Counted from the first letter of the stretch, positions 17,697 through 26,626 are shown. The stretch: DNA of 64,000 nt from Mycoplana azooxidifex (GCF_014196765.1 NZ_JACIEE010000001.1:372001-436000); one strand, 5' to 3'. Numbers and translations are program-made. The notes: generated by a model from the sequence alone, not told the origin.

Positions 17697-18485
17697 ATGA
17701 GGATGCCTCAAACCGTTCCTCCGCTGGCGAGGGCCATCGACCGCAACCGCCATCTGCCCGCCACCCGGGCCTTCACCTGGCTGGCGCAGGGCTGGCGGGA
17801 CCTGTGGACGCAGCCGCTGCCCAGCCTGATCTACGGGCTGGGCGTAGCGGCCGTGTCGATCATCATCGTCGGCGGCCTCTACTATTTCGGCTACGACTAT
17901 GCGCTGTTCCCGGCACTCGCCGGCTTCTTCGTCGTCGGCCCGGTGCTGGCCGCCGGCCTCTATGAAAAGAGCCGCCGCATCGAGGAAGGCCTGCCGGTCT
18001 CGCTGTCGGTCATGGTCCGGCCGAAGCCCGGCACCGGCCAGCACGTGCTCTTCGTCGGCGCCGTCCTGTGCGGGCTGATGCTGCTGTGGATGCGGGCGGC
18101 GGTGATCCTCTACGCGCTGTTTGTCGGTTGGCAGCCGTTCCAGGGGCTCGATCACGTGGTGCCCATGCTATTCGGCAGCCCGATAGGCCTGGCCCTGCTC
18201 GGCTTCGGAACGGCCGTCGGCGCCCTTTTCGCCGCCTTTGCCTTCGCCATCAGCGTCTTCGGCGTGCCCATGGTCGTCGACAGGGACGTCGACGCCTTCA
18301 CCGCGATGGGCACCAGCATCTCGCTCGCCTGGAACAACCTCCCGGTCATGCTGACGTGGGGCGTCATCGTGCTGGTGCTGACGGCGGCGAGCCTGCTGAC
18401 CGGCATGCTCGGCTTCATCGTCACCTTTCCGCTCCTCGGCCACGCCACCTGGCACGCCTACCAGGCGATCAAGGACCGGGATTGA
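17697..18485 (+). CDS. DUF2189 family membrane protein
   Basis: A 262-residue inner-membrane protein. The soluble N-terminus AFTWLAQGWRDLWTQPLPSL is followed by about six helices, with the family-like stretch FPALAGFFVVGPVLAAGLYE and the C-terminal GHATWHAYQAI. AGGAGG at 17683-17688, 8 nt before 17697, fixes the start; the frame also opens earlier without a start signal. Function is unknown. Its position between ccoP and ccoS, all in one direction, suggests a link with respiratory function, but similar genes also occur elsewhere in alphaproteobacteria. Confidence 0.85.
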   Translation: MRMPQTVPPLARAIDRNRHLPATRAFTWLAQGWRDLWTQPLPSLIYGLGVAAVSIIIVGGLYYFGYDYALFPALAGFFVVGPVLAAGLYEKSRRIEEGLPVSLSVMVRPKPGTGQHVLFVGAVLCGLMLLWMRAAVILYALFVGWQPFQGLDHVVPMLFGSPIGLALLGFGTAVGALFAAFAFAISVFGVPMVVDRDVDAFTAMGTSISLAWNNLPVMLTWGVIVLVLTAASLLTGMLGFIVTFPLLGHATWHAYQAIKDRD

Positions 18486-18531
18486 GACGCGTGCGACGGA
18501 CAGCCGGCGCCCCCGCACCAGAGGCAAGGAC

Positions 18532-18714
18532 ATGAACGCCTTCTACTACCTGATCCCGGTATCGCTCCTGCTCGGCACCGCCGGCCTCGGGCTGTTCCTC
18601 TGGTCGATGCGCAACAACCAGTACGAGGATCTGGACGGCGCCTCCGAACGCATCCTCTACGACGAGGACGTCCCCGCCCCTCCAAGGGGCAAGGAAGCAT
18701 CCGGGACGCACTGA
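18532..18714 (+). CDS. ccoS: cbb3 oxidase assembly protein CcoS
   Basis: A 60-residue single-helix protein needed for cofactor insertion into CcoN. It has the helix YYLIPVSLLLGTAGLGLFLW and the family signature: an aromatic/acidic stretch (NNQYEDLDGASERILYDED) right after the membrane segment. CcoS is normally encoded last in ccoGHIS; here ccoG, ccoH and ccoI are absent and it follows ccoNOQP and a DUF2189 gene. The copper-loading ATPase CcoI must therefore lie elsewhere if this oxidase is functional. Confidence 0.88.
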   Translation: MNAFYYLIPVSLLLGTAGLGLFLWSMRNNQYEDLDGASERILYDEDVPAPPRGKEASGTH

Positions 18715-18729
18715 GCAAGGCAGCGTCCC
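18703..18729. terminator. hairpin between convergent ccoS and metI
   Basis: GGGACGC (18703-18709) pairs with GCGTCCC (18723-18729) over a 13-nt loop. It overlaps the end of ccoS and has no T-run. A bidirectional, possibly Rho-assisted end point is inferred. Confidence 0.4.
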
Positions 18730-18750
18730 ACGCTCCCCGCCCCTCGTCGT

Positions 18751-19407
18751 TCAGCTCTTGTGGTCCAGCCGCTCCACCAACAGGTCCCCGGCCCACTGGA
18801 TGACGCAGACGAGCACGATCAGCACGGCGACGACGGCCACCATCACGGTGGTCTCGAAGCGCTGGTAACCGTAGCGGATCGCCAGGTCGCCGAGGCCGCC
18901 TGCCCCGATCGCGCCCGCCATGGCGGAAGCGCCGATCAGCGTGATCAGCGTCACGGTGAAGCCGGCGACGAGGCTCGGCAGCGCCTCCGGCACCAGCACC
19001 TCGCGGATGATCGTCCAGCGATTACCGCCCATGGCGCGCACGGCCTCGATCAGGCCGCGGTCGACTTCGCGCAGGGACACCTCTGCGATCCGCGCGTAGT
19101 AGGGCGTTGCCGCGATCGCCAGCGGCACGATCGCCGCCCACATGCCGATCGCCGTGCCGACGATGAACCGCGTCACCGGGATCAGCGCCACCAGCAGGAT
19201 GATGAACGGGACGGAGCGGAAGCCGTTGACGATCGCACCGAGGACGAGGTTGACCGCCCGGTTTTCGGCAATCCCGCCCTTCGCGGTCGCCACCAGTGCC
19301 AGCCCCAGCGGCAACCCGGCGACCAGCGAGATCGCGCCCGAGGCCACGGTCATGACGACCGTCTCCCAGAACGAGCGGAAGAACAGCTCAAGCATGACCG
19401 GCGACAT
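18751..19407 (-). CDS. metI: methionine-type ABC transporter permease
   Basis: Inner-membrane permease of 218 residues with five predicted helices and the EAA loop (LREVDRGLIEAVRAMGGNRW), as in MetI. The sequence GASAMAGAIGAGGLGDLAIR is a hallmark of the family. GGAGG 9 nt before the ATG at 19407 sets the start, which overlaps the end of metN by 20 bp. With metN and metQ it forms an importer for methionine or a related compound; substrate is by family. Confidence 0.92.
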   Translation of the reverse strand: MSPVMLELFFRSFWETVVMTVASGAISLVAGLPLGLALVATAKGGIAENRAVNLVLGAIVNGFRSVPFIILLVALIPVTRFIVGTAIGMWAAIVPLAIAATPYYARIAEVSLREVDRGLIEAVRAMGGNRWTIIREVLVPEALPSLVAGFTVTLITLIGASAMAGAIGAGGLGDLAIRYGYQRFETTVMVAVVAVLIVLVCVIQWAGDLLVERLDHKS

Positions 19408-20494
19408 GGCCGAAGACCTCCACTTTGGCGCCGCGGCGCTCGAGATAGGCGATGGCCTGCGCGGCCGCACCGTCCGCCGACGGAACGCCGATGAAGAACC
19501 GTGCGACCGGCTGCCCCTGGATATCGTCGACGCCGCCATGGATCAGCCGGAAGCCACCCGAAAGCTCGACCGATAGCCCGGACAGCAGCGTGCCCGCCTC
19601 CGGCCCCGAGAGGTCGACGCCGAGGATCGTCTCACCGGCACCCGTTTCGCCGGCTTTTGTGCCACCCGGCCCGCGCACAAGCCGGGCTGCCACGGTCTGC
19701 GGCAGCCCCGGTCGGACGCCGGCCAATAGGTTCTGCGTCGTCGCCGTCTGCGGATCGGCGAAGACCGACCAGACCGGCCCCTCCTCCACGATCAGGCCGG
19801 CGTCGATCACCGCGACGCGGTCGGCTATCGTGCGGATCACCTCCATCTCGTGGGTGATCAGCAGGATGGTGAGCCCCAGCCTGGCGTTGATATCCTTCAG
19901 CAGTTCCAGGATGGAAGCCGTCGTCTCCGGGTCGAGCGCCGAGGTCGCCTCGTCCGACAAAAGCAAAGCCGGGCCGGCCGCAAGCGCGCGGGCAATGCCG
20001 ACACGCTGCTTCTGGCCGCCGGAAAGCGCTGCCGGATAGCTCTTTGCCTTGCCAGTGAGACCCACCAGTTCGAGGAGTTCGGCTGCCCGCGCCAGCCGTT
20101 TCTCCCGGCTCCAGCCCTCGATCTTCAGCGGCAGGGCGACGTTCTCTTCCACCGTCTTGGCCGACAGCAGGTTGAAATGCTGGAAGATCATGCCGATGCG
20201 ACGGCGCAGCGGCTGCAGCTCCGGCTCGCTCAGGCCCGTGATCTCGCGGCCCTCGATCTCAATCGAGCCGCTGTCGGGTCGTTCCAGTCCGTTCAGGCAG
20301 CGGATCAGCGTCGACTTGCCGGCGCCGCTGCGACCGATCAGGCCGAGGATCTCGCCTTTGCGCACCGTCAGCGACACGCCGTCGATCGCCGGCGTATCGC
20401 CGAAATGCCGACGCACGTCGGTCAGCCGGACGACGGCTTCCTGGCCGTTTTCCGTCTCTGCCGCCGGGCCGGCCGACAGGGTCTGGGAAGACAT
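19388..20494 (-). CDS. metN: methionine-type ABC transporter ATP-binding protein with NIL domain
   Basis: Cytoplasmic ATPase of 368 residues that powers MetI. Walker A is GRSGAGKST (about 54-62), the signature LSGGQKQR, Walker B ALLLSDEATSALD and the switch His in LLITHEME. The extra C-terminal domain (about 285-368, GGVDDIQGQPVARFFIGVP) is the NIL/ACT-like regulatory domain through which MetN binds methionine and shuts transport off. AAAGGA lies 6 nt before the ATG. It lies 88 bp after metQ, with two hairpins between. Confidence 0.95.
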   Translation of the reverse strand: MSSQTLSAGPAAETENGQEAVVRLTDVRRHFGDTPAIDGVSLTVRKGEILGLIGRSGAGKSTLIRCLNGLERPDSGSIEIEGREITGLSEPELQPLRRRIGMIFQHFNLLSAKTVEENVALPLKIEGWSREKRLARAAELLELVGLTGKAKSYPAALSGGQKQRVGIARALAAGPALLLSDEATSALDPETTASILELLKDINARLGLTILLITHEMEVIRTIADRVAVIDAGLIVEEGPVWSVFADPQTATTQNLLAGVRPGLPQTVAARLVRGPGGTKAGETGAGETILGVDLSGPEAGTLLSGLSVELSGGFRLIHGGVDDIQGQPVARFFIGVPSADGAAAQAIAYLERRGAKVEVFGHVAGHA

Positions 20495-20524
20495 GGATAT
20501 TCCTTTCTGCCATCCGCAATGACG

Positions 20525-20578
20525 CGACGGCCCGCGGGCGAGCCGCAGGCCGTCGAATGTTCAACCGCAAGGGCGGTT
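20525..20578 (-). terminator. two hairpins between metQ and metN
   Basis: AACCGC-AAGG-GCGGTT (20563-20578) follows the metQ stop. CGACGGCC / GGCCGTCG (20525-20532, 20548-20555) comes next. Neither is followed by a T-run; they may reduce read-through or protect the metQ message. Confidence 0.5.
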
Positions 20579-20582
20579 CAGG

Positions 20583-21434
20583 TCAATAAGCGGCCGTGCC
20601 GGTGCCCTTGTAGACGCGGTCGAATTCCGCATTGACCGTGTCGTTCTGGTAGGAGGAGACGAGCGTCTTCACCCACAGCGCGTTCTGGTCGGCCTCGCGC
20701 ACGGCGATGAAGTTGCGGTAGGGATTGTCCGCGATCTTCTCCTGGGCGATGCGGTTTTCCGCCGTAAGCCCGCTCTTCAGCGCCCAGTCGGTGTTGACGA
20801 CGGCAGCGTCGAGATCGTCAGTGGAGCGGCCGACGATGCCCGCGTCGAGTTCCTTGATCTCGACGTTCTTCGGGTTCTCGGCAATGTCGGCGATCGTCGC
20901 CAGGATGCCCGCACCGTCCCTGAGCTTGATCACGCCCTGGTCCTGCAGCACGAGCAGCGCGCGGCCCTCGTTGGACGGGTCGTTCGGCACGCCGATGACC
21001 GCGCCCTCGCCGATATCGGCGATGCTGGCAAGCTTCTTGGAGTAGACGCCGATCGGCCAGACAGCGGTGTAGCCGGCGACGACGATCTTGTATCCGTGCG
21101 CCTGGATCTGGTTTTCGAGGTACGGACCGTGCTGGAAGGCGTTGGCGTCGATCTCGCCGCGCTCGAGCGCCTCGTTCGGCTGGGTATAGTCGTTGAAGGT
21201 GACGACCTCGACGGTCAGCCCCTTCTTCTCGGCCTCGGCGGCCACGACACGCCACACATCCTCGTCCTCGCCGCTCATGATGCCGACCTTGACCGTCGTC
21301 TTGTCCTCGGCCGATGCCGGCGCCGGCATCGCCGACGAGAGGAAGACTGCCGCTGTCGCAGCGAGGATCGCCGACAGCCCGGCGCGGCGGCTGACGTGAA
21401 GACGGTCGAGGGCGTGGTAAAGAGCGTTGGTCAT
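20583..21434 (-). CDS. metQ: MetQ-family substrate-binding protein, periplasmic
   Basis: A 283-residue binding protein of the NLPA/MetQ family that captures methionine-like ligand for MetNI. A signal peptide (RRAGLSAILAATAAVFLSSA followed by MPAPASA) ends near residue 42 without a lipobox cysteine, so it looks soluble rather than a lipoprotein. Family landmarks are TVKVGIMSGEDEDVWRVV, ANAFQHGPYLENQI and AVVNTDWALKSG. AGGA 5 nt before the ATG at 21434 favours this start. No SAM riboswitch of a type I know is visible in the leader. Confidence 0.92.
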   Translation of the reverse strand: MTNALYHALDRLHVSRRAGLSAILAATAAVFLSSAMPAPASAEDKTTVKVGIMSGEDEDVWRVVAAEAEKKGLTVEVVTFNDYTQPNEALERGEIDANAFQHGPYLENQIQAHGYKIVVAGYTAVWPIGVYSKKLASIADIGEGAVIGVPNDPSNEGRALLVLQDQGVIKLRDGAGILATIADIAENPKNVEIKELDAGIVGRSTDDLDAAVVNTDWALKSGLTAENRIAQEKIADNPYRNFIAVREADQNALWVKTLVSSYQNDTVNAEFDRVYKGTGTAAY

Positions 21435-21792
21435 GAACTTCCTGCTTTCGCTGCTGGAGCGGGCCCTTGGGAGGATCACCCGCTTGTTTCGCCTCCGTTA
21501 GATCGCAAATGCCCACACATAAGGCAACGGTCGGCCATTTCTTAGGCAGATGACGTGCGGAAATACCTTTCGTCCGCAAGCGCTTTCAAGGGAATTTTCC
21601 ACCGTTCCGGTCGATTTCATGGATGCGATCCGCTCGAAAGGGCCGTGTGCGACTAGCCGCCGCCGCAATTCCACAAGTCACAACTATGCGTCCCGTCGGC
21701 CTTGCCGTTTGCCGTCGACGGTGTTCCAGTGTCGCAACCGCCCCTTCTTCGCAGGCGAGTCTGGGCGGAGCGCCCCTGCAGGGAAGGAATGC
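21435..21792. other. divergent region metQ / SbmA-like ABC gene
   Basis: 358 bases without a supported gene. The frame of the downstream ABC gene is open through 21550-21792 but lacks family similarity and a ribosome site. I see no SAM-II-like fold and no clear promoter pair. Confidence 0.4.
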
Positions 21793-23595
21793 ATGATGGC
21801 CAGTATCACCGCTCAGAACGGCAGCTCCGCCCCGCCGGCAGAGGTGGCGGAAGAGAGCCTATGGAAGCAGCTGACGACGGTCAGGCGCATCTTTCAGGCT
21901 TCGCCCGTCTTCAGGACATTGCTCGCCATTTCCGCCGGCAGCTTCTTCGTAGTCGTCTTCACCGCACTCGGCCAGGTCGTCCTCAACCAGTGGAACCAGC
22001 CGTTCTACGATGCGATCGAACGGCGCAACGTCGGCGCCTTCTTCCACCAGCTGCAGATCTTCGCCGGCATTGCCGGCGTCATGGTGCTCCTCAACATATC
22101 CCAGCAGTGGCTGAACCAGCGGTTCCGGCTGAAAGTGCGCGAGGGGCTCACCCGCGACCTGATCTGCGAATGGATGCTGCCGCGCCGCGCCTTCCGGCTG
22201 GCCAACGCCGGGGCGATAGGGGTCAATCCCGACCAGCGCATGCAGGAGGACGCCGGGCACCTCGCCGACCTGACGACCGACCTCGCCTTCGGGCTGCTGC
22301 AGTCGTCGATCCTTCTCGTCTCCTTCGTCGGCGTCCTTTGGTCGCTTTCGGAGGGATTTGCGTTCAACATCGGCGGCCGGATCGTCGACATTCCCGGCTA
22401 CATGGTATGGGCGGCCATCATCTATGCCGGCTCCGCCTCCTGGCTCAGCTGGCGCGTCGGCCGCCCGCTGATCGCGCTCAACAGCGAACGCTACAATCGC
22501 GAGGCGGCCCTGCGCTTCACCATGATGCGGGTGAACGAGCACATCGATTCCATCTCGCTCGCCGGCGGCGAGACCGGCGAACGACAGAAGCTGGAAAACG
22601 ACCTCGGCTCCGTGCTCCTGGCGATGCGCAACATCTTCCGGGCGCAGATCAACCTCTCCTGGGTGGTCGACAGCTATGGCTGGGTCACGGTCGTGGCACC
22701 GATCCTCGTCGCCGCACCCGTCTATTTCTCCGGGCATATCAGCTTTGGCGGGCTGATGATGGCGGTGGGCGCCTTCAACCAGGTTCACACGTCGCTGCGC
22801 TGGTTCGTCGCCAATATCGGCGCGATCACCGACTGGCGCGCGACGCTGCACCGCGTCACCGCCTTCCGCAGCGCCCTTCTGGAGACCGACGCGCTCAACG
22901 AGGCCGAGGGGCACATCGAGTTCGTCCTCAACGACGTCAACCGCATGACCATCGACCGGCTCGACGTCGTCTCGCCCAGCGGCCGCACGCGGCTGGAAGA
23001 GCCGCACGTCGAGATCAAGGCCGGCGAAAGGGTCGTGATCACCGCCGATCCAGGCATCGGCAAGACGCTCCTGTTCCGTGCGCTGGCGGGGCTGTGGCCG
23101 CTCGGCAGCGGGCGGGTCGGCCTGCCGAAGGACGAGGCGATCACCTTCCTGCCGCGCACCCCCTACATGCCGCCCGGCAAGCTGAGGGAAATCCTGTCCT
23201 ATCCGCACGGCAACACCTTCAGCGAAGCGGACCTGGCCGGCGCGCTTTCCAGGGTCGGGCTGCAGCGCATGGTGCCGATGCTCGACACCGAGGCCCGCTG
23301 GGAAAGGGAACTGAGCGACGACGACGAACGCCTGCTCGCCTTTGCCCGCATCCTGCTGCACAAGCCGCGCTGGATCGTGATGGACGAGGTGCTGGAGGCG
23401 ATGGAACCGCAATGCCTGCGCCGCGTGCTCGCCATTCTCCAGGATGATCTGGAGGACGCGACCGTGGTCAGCATCGGCCGCCCGGTGCCAGAAAGAAACC
23501 TGTTCTCCCGCAGACTGCAGCTGATCAAGGAACCGAGGCCCTCCGAGCGCCTCTCGACACGGCCCGACAAGAGCCTGGAGGGCACCCCTGCCTGA
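21793..23595 (+). CDS. SbmA/BacA/YddA-like ABC transporter with degenerate ATPase
   Basis: A 600-residue fusion of a membrane domain (about 20-340, with LNQWNQPFYDAIERRNVGAF typical of the SbmA/BacA-like ABC_membrane_2 family) and a nucleotide-binding domain (about 375-580). Walker A ADPGIGKT (418-425) is intact. The signature is LSDDDERL (507-514) instead of LSGGE, the Walker B is followed by MDEVLEAME instead of LDEATSAL, and the switch His is replaced by Arg (VVSIGRP, 558-564). It may still bind ATP but hydrolyse it poorly. Relatives move peptides, vitamin B12 or long-chain fatty acid intermediates. The ATG at 21793 follows GGGAAGGA. Confidence 0.88.
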   Translation: MMASITAQNGSSAPPAEVAEESLWKQLTTVRRIFQASPVFRTLLAISAGSFFVVVFTALGQVVLNQWNQPFYDAIERRNVGAFFHQLQIFAGIAGVMVLLNISQQWLNQRFRLKVREGLTRDLICEWMLPRRAFRLANAGAIGVNPDQRMQEDAGHLADLTTDLAFGLLQSSILLVSFVGVLWSLSEGFAFNIGGRIVDIPGYMVWAAIIYAGSASWLSWRVGRPLIALNSERYNREAALRFTMMRVNEHIDSISLAGGETGERQKLENDLGSVLLAMRNIFRAQINLSWVVDSYGWVTVVAPILVAAPVYFSGHISFGGLMMAVGAFNQVHTSLRWFVANIGAITDWRATLHRVTAFRSALLETDALNEAEGHIEFVLNDVNRMTIDRLDVVSPSGRTRLEEPHVEIKAGERVVITADPGIGKTLLFRALAGLWPLGSGRVGLPKDEAITFLPRTPYMPPGKLREILSYPHGNTFSEADLAGALSRVGLQRMVPMLDTEARWERELSDDDERLLAFARILLHKPRWIVMDEVLEAMEPQCLRRVLAILQDDLEDATVVSIGRPVPERNLFSRRLQLIKEPRPSERLSTRPDKSLEGTPA

Positions 23596-23634
23596 ACCGC
23601 CTCTGTACGCCTCTGAATGCCCGCGGCCGCCTCG

Positions 23635-24096
23635 TCAGCGGGGCGGCAGCCGCGTCGACAGGATGTTGCGGATGGAAAAGCTCGAATGGATGCGCAGGAC
23701 GCCCGGCAGCTTCGCCAGGATCTCCTTGTGGATCCTCTCGAATTCGCCCGCACTTTCCACCTCGACCCGCAGCAGGTAGTCCGATCCGCCGGTCATCAGG
23801 TAGCACTCCTGGATCTCCGGGTGCCGGCGCACCGCGTTCTCGAAGCGGTTCAGGTATTCCTCGGTCTGCCGCTCCAGCGAGATGTTGATGATCACCGCGA
23901 TCGGGCTTTCGCCCTCCGCACTGCTGATCAGCGCCGTATAGCCGCGGATCACGCCCGATTGTTCCAGAAGGCCGATGCGCCGCAGGCAGGCCGAGGGCGA
24001 CAGGCCGACCTCCTGCGCCAGCTTCGCATTGGTGATGCGCGCGTCCAGCCGCAATAGCCGGATGATGTTGCGGTCGATCGCGTCCAGGCCCTTCAT
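23635..24096 (-). CDS. dadR: Lrp/AsnC-family regulator of alanine catabolism
   Basis: A 153-residue DNA-binding protein. The helix-turn-helix lies at about residues 5-55 (LDAIDRNIIRLLRLDARITN and GLSPSACLRRIGLLEQSGVI), followed by a RAM ligand domain. It is divergent from dadX-dadA; in other proteobacteria the Lrp-type DadR, responding to L-alanine, activates the dad genes. The start at 24096 matches the usual Lrp N-terminus; a longer frame to 24237 would run into the dadX start. The gap between them contains AT-rich repeated motifs that could be its sites. Confidence 0.9.
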   Translation of the reverse strand: MKGLDAIDRNIIRLLRLDARITNAKLAQEVGLSPSACLRRIGLLEQSGVIRGYTALISSAEGESPIAVIINISLERQTEEYLNRFENAVRRHPEIQECYLMTGGSDYLLRVEVESAGEFERIHKEILAKLPGVLRIHSSFSIRNILSTRLPPR

Positions 24097-24111
24097 GCAG
24101 TTTCTCTCAAT

Positions 24112-24170
24112 CGTTCGGATAAAATTCGATAAATCGACCACAATTGGAATATCAGAGCAATAATTCGAAG
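24112..24170. promoter_or_regulatory. candidate DadR binding region
   Basis: An AT-rich island in the dadR/dadX gap carries TTCGGATAAA (24114-24123) and TTCGATAAA (24125-24133), 11 bp apart, plus an inverted AATTCGAA-like site at 24163-24169. Helically phased repeats suit an Lrp-type protein. Confidence 0.45.
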
Positions 24171-24220
24171 AAAAGTGCCCGATCGTTTCAATAGCCTCAG
24201 GAGGAAGCTGGAGTCGGGCC

Positions 24221-25336
24221 GTGAACACACATTCCATAGAAATTCTCAGCCGAGACGGCGCTCCGGGCTACCTGTCCATTGACCTTGATGCCCTGCGGCA
24301 GAACTATCGATACCTGTGCGCGCGCACCGCTCCCGTGCCTGTCGCAGCGGTCGTCAAGGCGAACGCCTACGGCCTCGATGTCGCCCGCGTCGCGCCTGTG
24401 CTGCGCGATGCCGGCTGCCGCGACTTCTTCGTTGCCCATGTCGGCGAGGCACACCGCCTCAGGCAATTCGTCGACGGCGCCCGCATCTTCGTCCTCAATG
24501 GCCTGCAGCCCGGCGCCGAGGACGGCTGTGCCGATGCGGGCATCGTCCCGGTCCTCAATTCCCTCGAGCAGGCACGGAACTGGACGCAGACGGCCGCGAT
24601 GCGTGGCCGGCGCCTTCCCGCCGTCCTGCAGGTCGATACCGGCATGTCGCGGCTCGGCCTGCCGCCGGAAGAGGCATCGGCCCTTGCCGCCGACGGCACC
24701 CTGCGCGACCGCCTGGAGCTTCTGTTCCTCATGAGCCACCTCGCCAGCGGCGACGCATCCGAAGACGTCCAGAACAGCGACCAGCTTGCCGCCATGAAGC
24801 AGGCCTCAGCCCTCTTCCCCAGCCTTCCGGTCTGCTTTGCCAATTCCGGCGGCGTCTTCCTTGGGGCCGGTTTTCACGGTGATCTGGCGCGCTCCGGCAT
24901 CGCCCTCTATGGCGGCATGCCGACGGATGCGATCGACAACCCGATGAAGCCGGTGGTCCGGCTCGACGTGCGCGTGATCCAAACCCGCACCGTACCCGCC
25001 GGCGCGCGCATCGGCTACGGCGGCGCACATGTGACGACGGCCGAGACCCGGCTTGCGACGATCGCCGCCGGCTATGCCGACGGCCTGCCGCGCAGCCTTG
25101 GCCACAGGGGAGCGGCCTTTTTCGACGGCGTCCGCCTGCCGATCGTCGGGCGCGTGTCGATGGACAGCATCACCCTCGACATCGGCGCCCTGCCCGCGGG
25201 CACGCTGAAGCTCGGCAGCCTCGTGGAACTGATCGGCCCACACCAGACGCTGGAGGCGATCGCCGCCGACGCCGGCACCATTTCCTACGAAATTCTGACT
25301 TCCCTCGGCGATCGCTATCACCGCGACTATCGCTGA
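24221..25336 (+). CDS. dadX: alanine racemase, catabolic
   Basis: PLP enzyme of 371 residues interconverting L- and D-alanine. The PLP-binding Lys46 is in AAVVKANAYGLD and the catalytic Tyr in ARIGYGGAHV. The remaining family landmarks LQVDTGMSRLGLPPEEA, CFANSGGVFLG and GRVSMDSITLDIG are all present. GTG at 24221 is preceded by GGAG at 8 nt. It sits between dadR and dadA, so its likely job is to feed D-alanine to DadA rather than to supply the cell wall, although it could do both. Confidence 0.94.
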   Translation: MNTHSIEILSRDGAPGYLSIDLDALRQNYRYLCARTAPVPVAAVVKANAYGLDVARVAPVLRDAGCRDFFVAHVGEAHRLRQFVDGARIFVLNGLQPGAEDGCADAGIVPVLNSLEQARNWTQTAAMRGRRLPAVLQVDTGMSRLGLPPEEASALAADGTLRDRLELLFLMSHLASGDASEDVQNSDQLAAMKQASALFPSLPVCFANSGGVFLGAGFHGDLARSGIALYGGMPTDAIDNPMKPVVRLDVRVIQTRTVPAGARIGYGGAHVTTAETRLATIAAGYADGLPRSLGHRGAAFFDGVRLPIVGRVSMDSITLDIGALPAGTLKLGSLVELIGPHQTLEAIAADAGTISYEILTSLGDRYHRDYR

Positions 25337-25375
25337 ACCCGCATCCGCACACGCATTTGCATCCATGGGGCAAAC

Positions 25376-26626
25376 ATGAAGATCACCATTCTCGGCGCCG
25401 GCGTCATCGGCGTGACGTCCGCCTACTATCTCGCAAAAGCCGGCCACGAGGTGACCGTGCTCGACCGCCAGCCCGGGCCGGCGCTGGAGACAAGCTTTGC
25501 CAATGCCGGCGAGATCTCGCCGGGCTACGCCTCACCCTGGGCAGCACCCGGCATCCCGCAGAAGGCAATCAAGTGGCTGTTCATGAAGCACGCGCCGCTG
25601 ATCATCCGACCGATGGCGGATGCCGCCACCTGGCGCTGGATGATGGCGATGCTTTCCAACTGCACGAGCGCGCGCTACGCGACCAACAAGGGGCGGATGG
25701 TGCGGCTTGCCGAATACAGCCGCGACTGCCTGATCGCGCTGCGCGAAGAGACCGGCATCGCCTACGACCACCGCACCCAGGGCACGCTTCAGCTGTTCCG
25801 CACGCAGAAGCAGCTCGACGGCATCGGCAAGGACGTCGAAGTGCTGCGCGCCGACGGCGTGCCCTACGAGGTGCTGGATCCCGCCGGTTGCATCAAGGCC
25901 GAGCCGGGGCTTGCCAGGGTGAAGGACAGGATCGTCGGCGGCCTGCGGCTTCCCAACGACGAGACCGGCGACTGCTTCAAGTTCACCAACAGCCTGCAGG
26001 ACCACGCCGAAGCGCTCGGCGTGACCTTCCGCTACGGCGTCGACATCCGCGGCCTGAAGCTCATGGGCGACCGGATCGCCGGCGTCATGACCGCCGACGG
26101 CTTCGTCCAGTCCGACCTCTTCGTCGCGGCCCTCGGCAGCTACACGCCGGCCATGCTGAAGCCGCTCGGGCTGACGGCGCCGATCTATCCGGTCAAGGGC
26201 TACTCGATCACCGTGCCGATCGTCGACGAGAGCCGCGCGCCCATCTCCACCATCATGGACGAGACCTACAAGATCGCCATCACGAGGCTCGGCGACCGTA
26301 TCCGCGTCGGCGGCATGGCCGAGATCGCCGGCTTCAACGACGACCTGCCGCAGGCCCGACGCGCTACCCTTTCGCACTCCGTCGAGGATCTCTTCGGCGG
26401 CGCCGGCGACCAGTCGAAGGCCACCTTCTGGTCCGGCCTGCGACCGATGACGCCGGACGGCACCCCGATCATCGGCGCCACCCGCTTTTCGAACCTGTAC
26501 GTCAATTCCGGCCACGGCACCCTCGGCTGGACCATGGCCTGCGGCTCCGGCCGCGTGCTCGCCGACCTCATCAGCGGCCGCGAGCCGGAGATCGAAACGG
26601 CCGACCTCGGGCTCGCACGATACTGA
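25376..26626 (+). CDS. dadA: D-amino acid dehydrogenase small subunit
   Basis: FAD-dependent, membrane-associated dehydrogenase of 416 residues that oxidises D-alanine to pyruvate and ammonia and passes electrons to the quinone pool. The FAD dinucleotide fold starts at once ([20 protein letters not shown]), followed by the DadA-typical [20 protein letters not shown] and, near the end, [13 protein letters not shown] and [19 protein letters not shown]. It starts 39 bp after dadX and is surely co-transcribed with it. Confidence 0.95.
   Translation: MKITILGAGVIGVTSAYYLAKAGHEVTVLDRQPGPALETSFANAGEISPGYASPWAAPGIPQKAIKWLFMKHAPLIIRPMADAATWRWMMAMLSNCTSARYATNKGRMVRLAEYSRDCLIALREETGIAYDHRTQGTLQLFRTQKQLDGIGKDVEVLRADGVPYEVLDPAGCIKAEPGLARVKDRIVGGLRLPNDETGDCFKFTNSLQDHAEALGVTFRYGVDIRGLKLMGDRIAGVMTADGFVQSDLFVAALGSYTPAMLKPLGLTAPIYPVKGYSITVPIVDESRAPISTIMDETYKIAITRLGDRIRVGGMAEIAGFNDDLPQARRATLSHSVEDLFGGAGDQSKATFWSGLRPMTPDGTPIIGATRFSNLYVNSGHGTLGWTMACGSGRVLADLISGREPEIETADLGLARY

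Noticed and set aside
21435-21550. SAM riboswitch upstream of metQ
   Set aside because: I looked for the alphaproteobacterial SAM-II pattern and saw no matching conserved stretches. A covariance-model scan would be needed to be sure.
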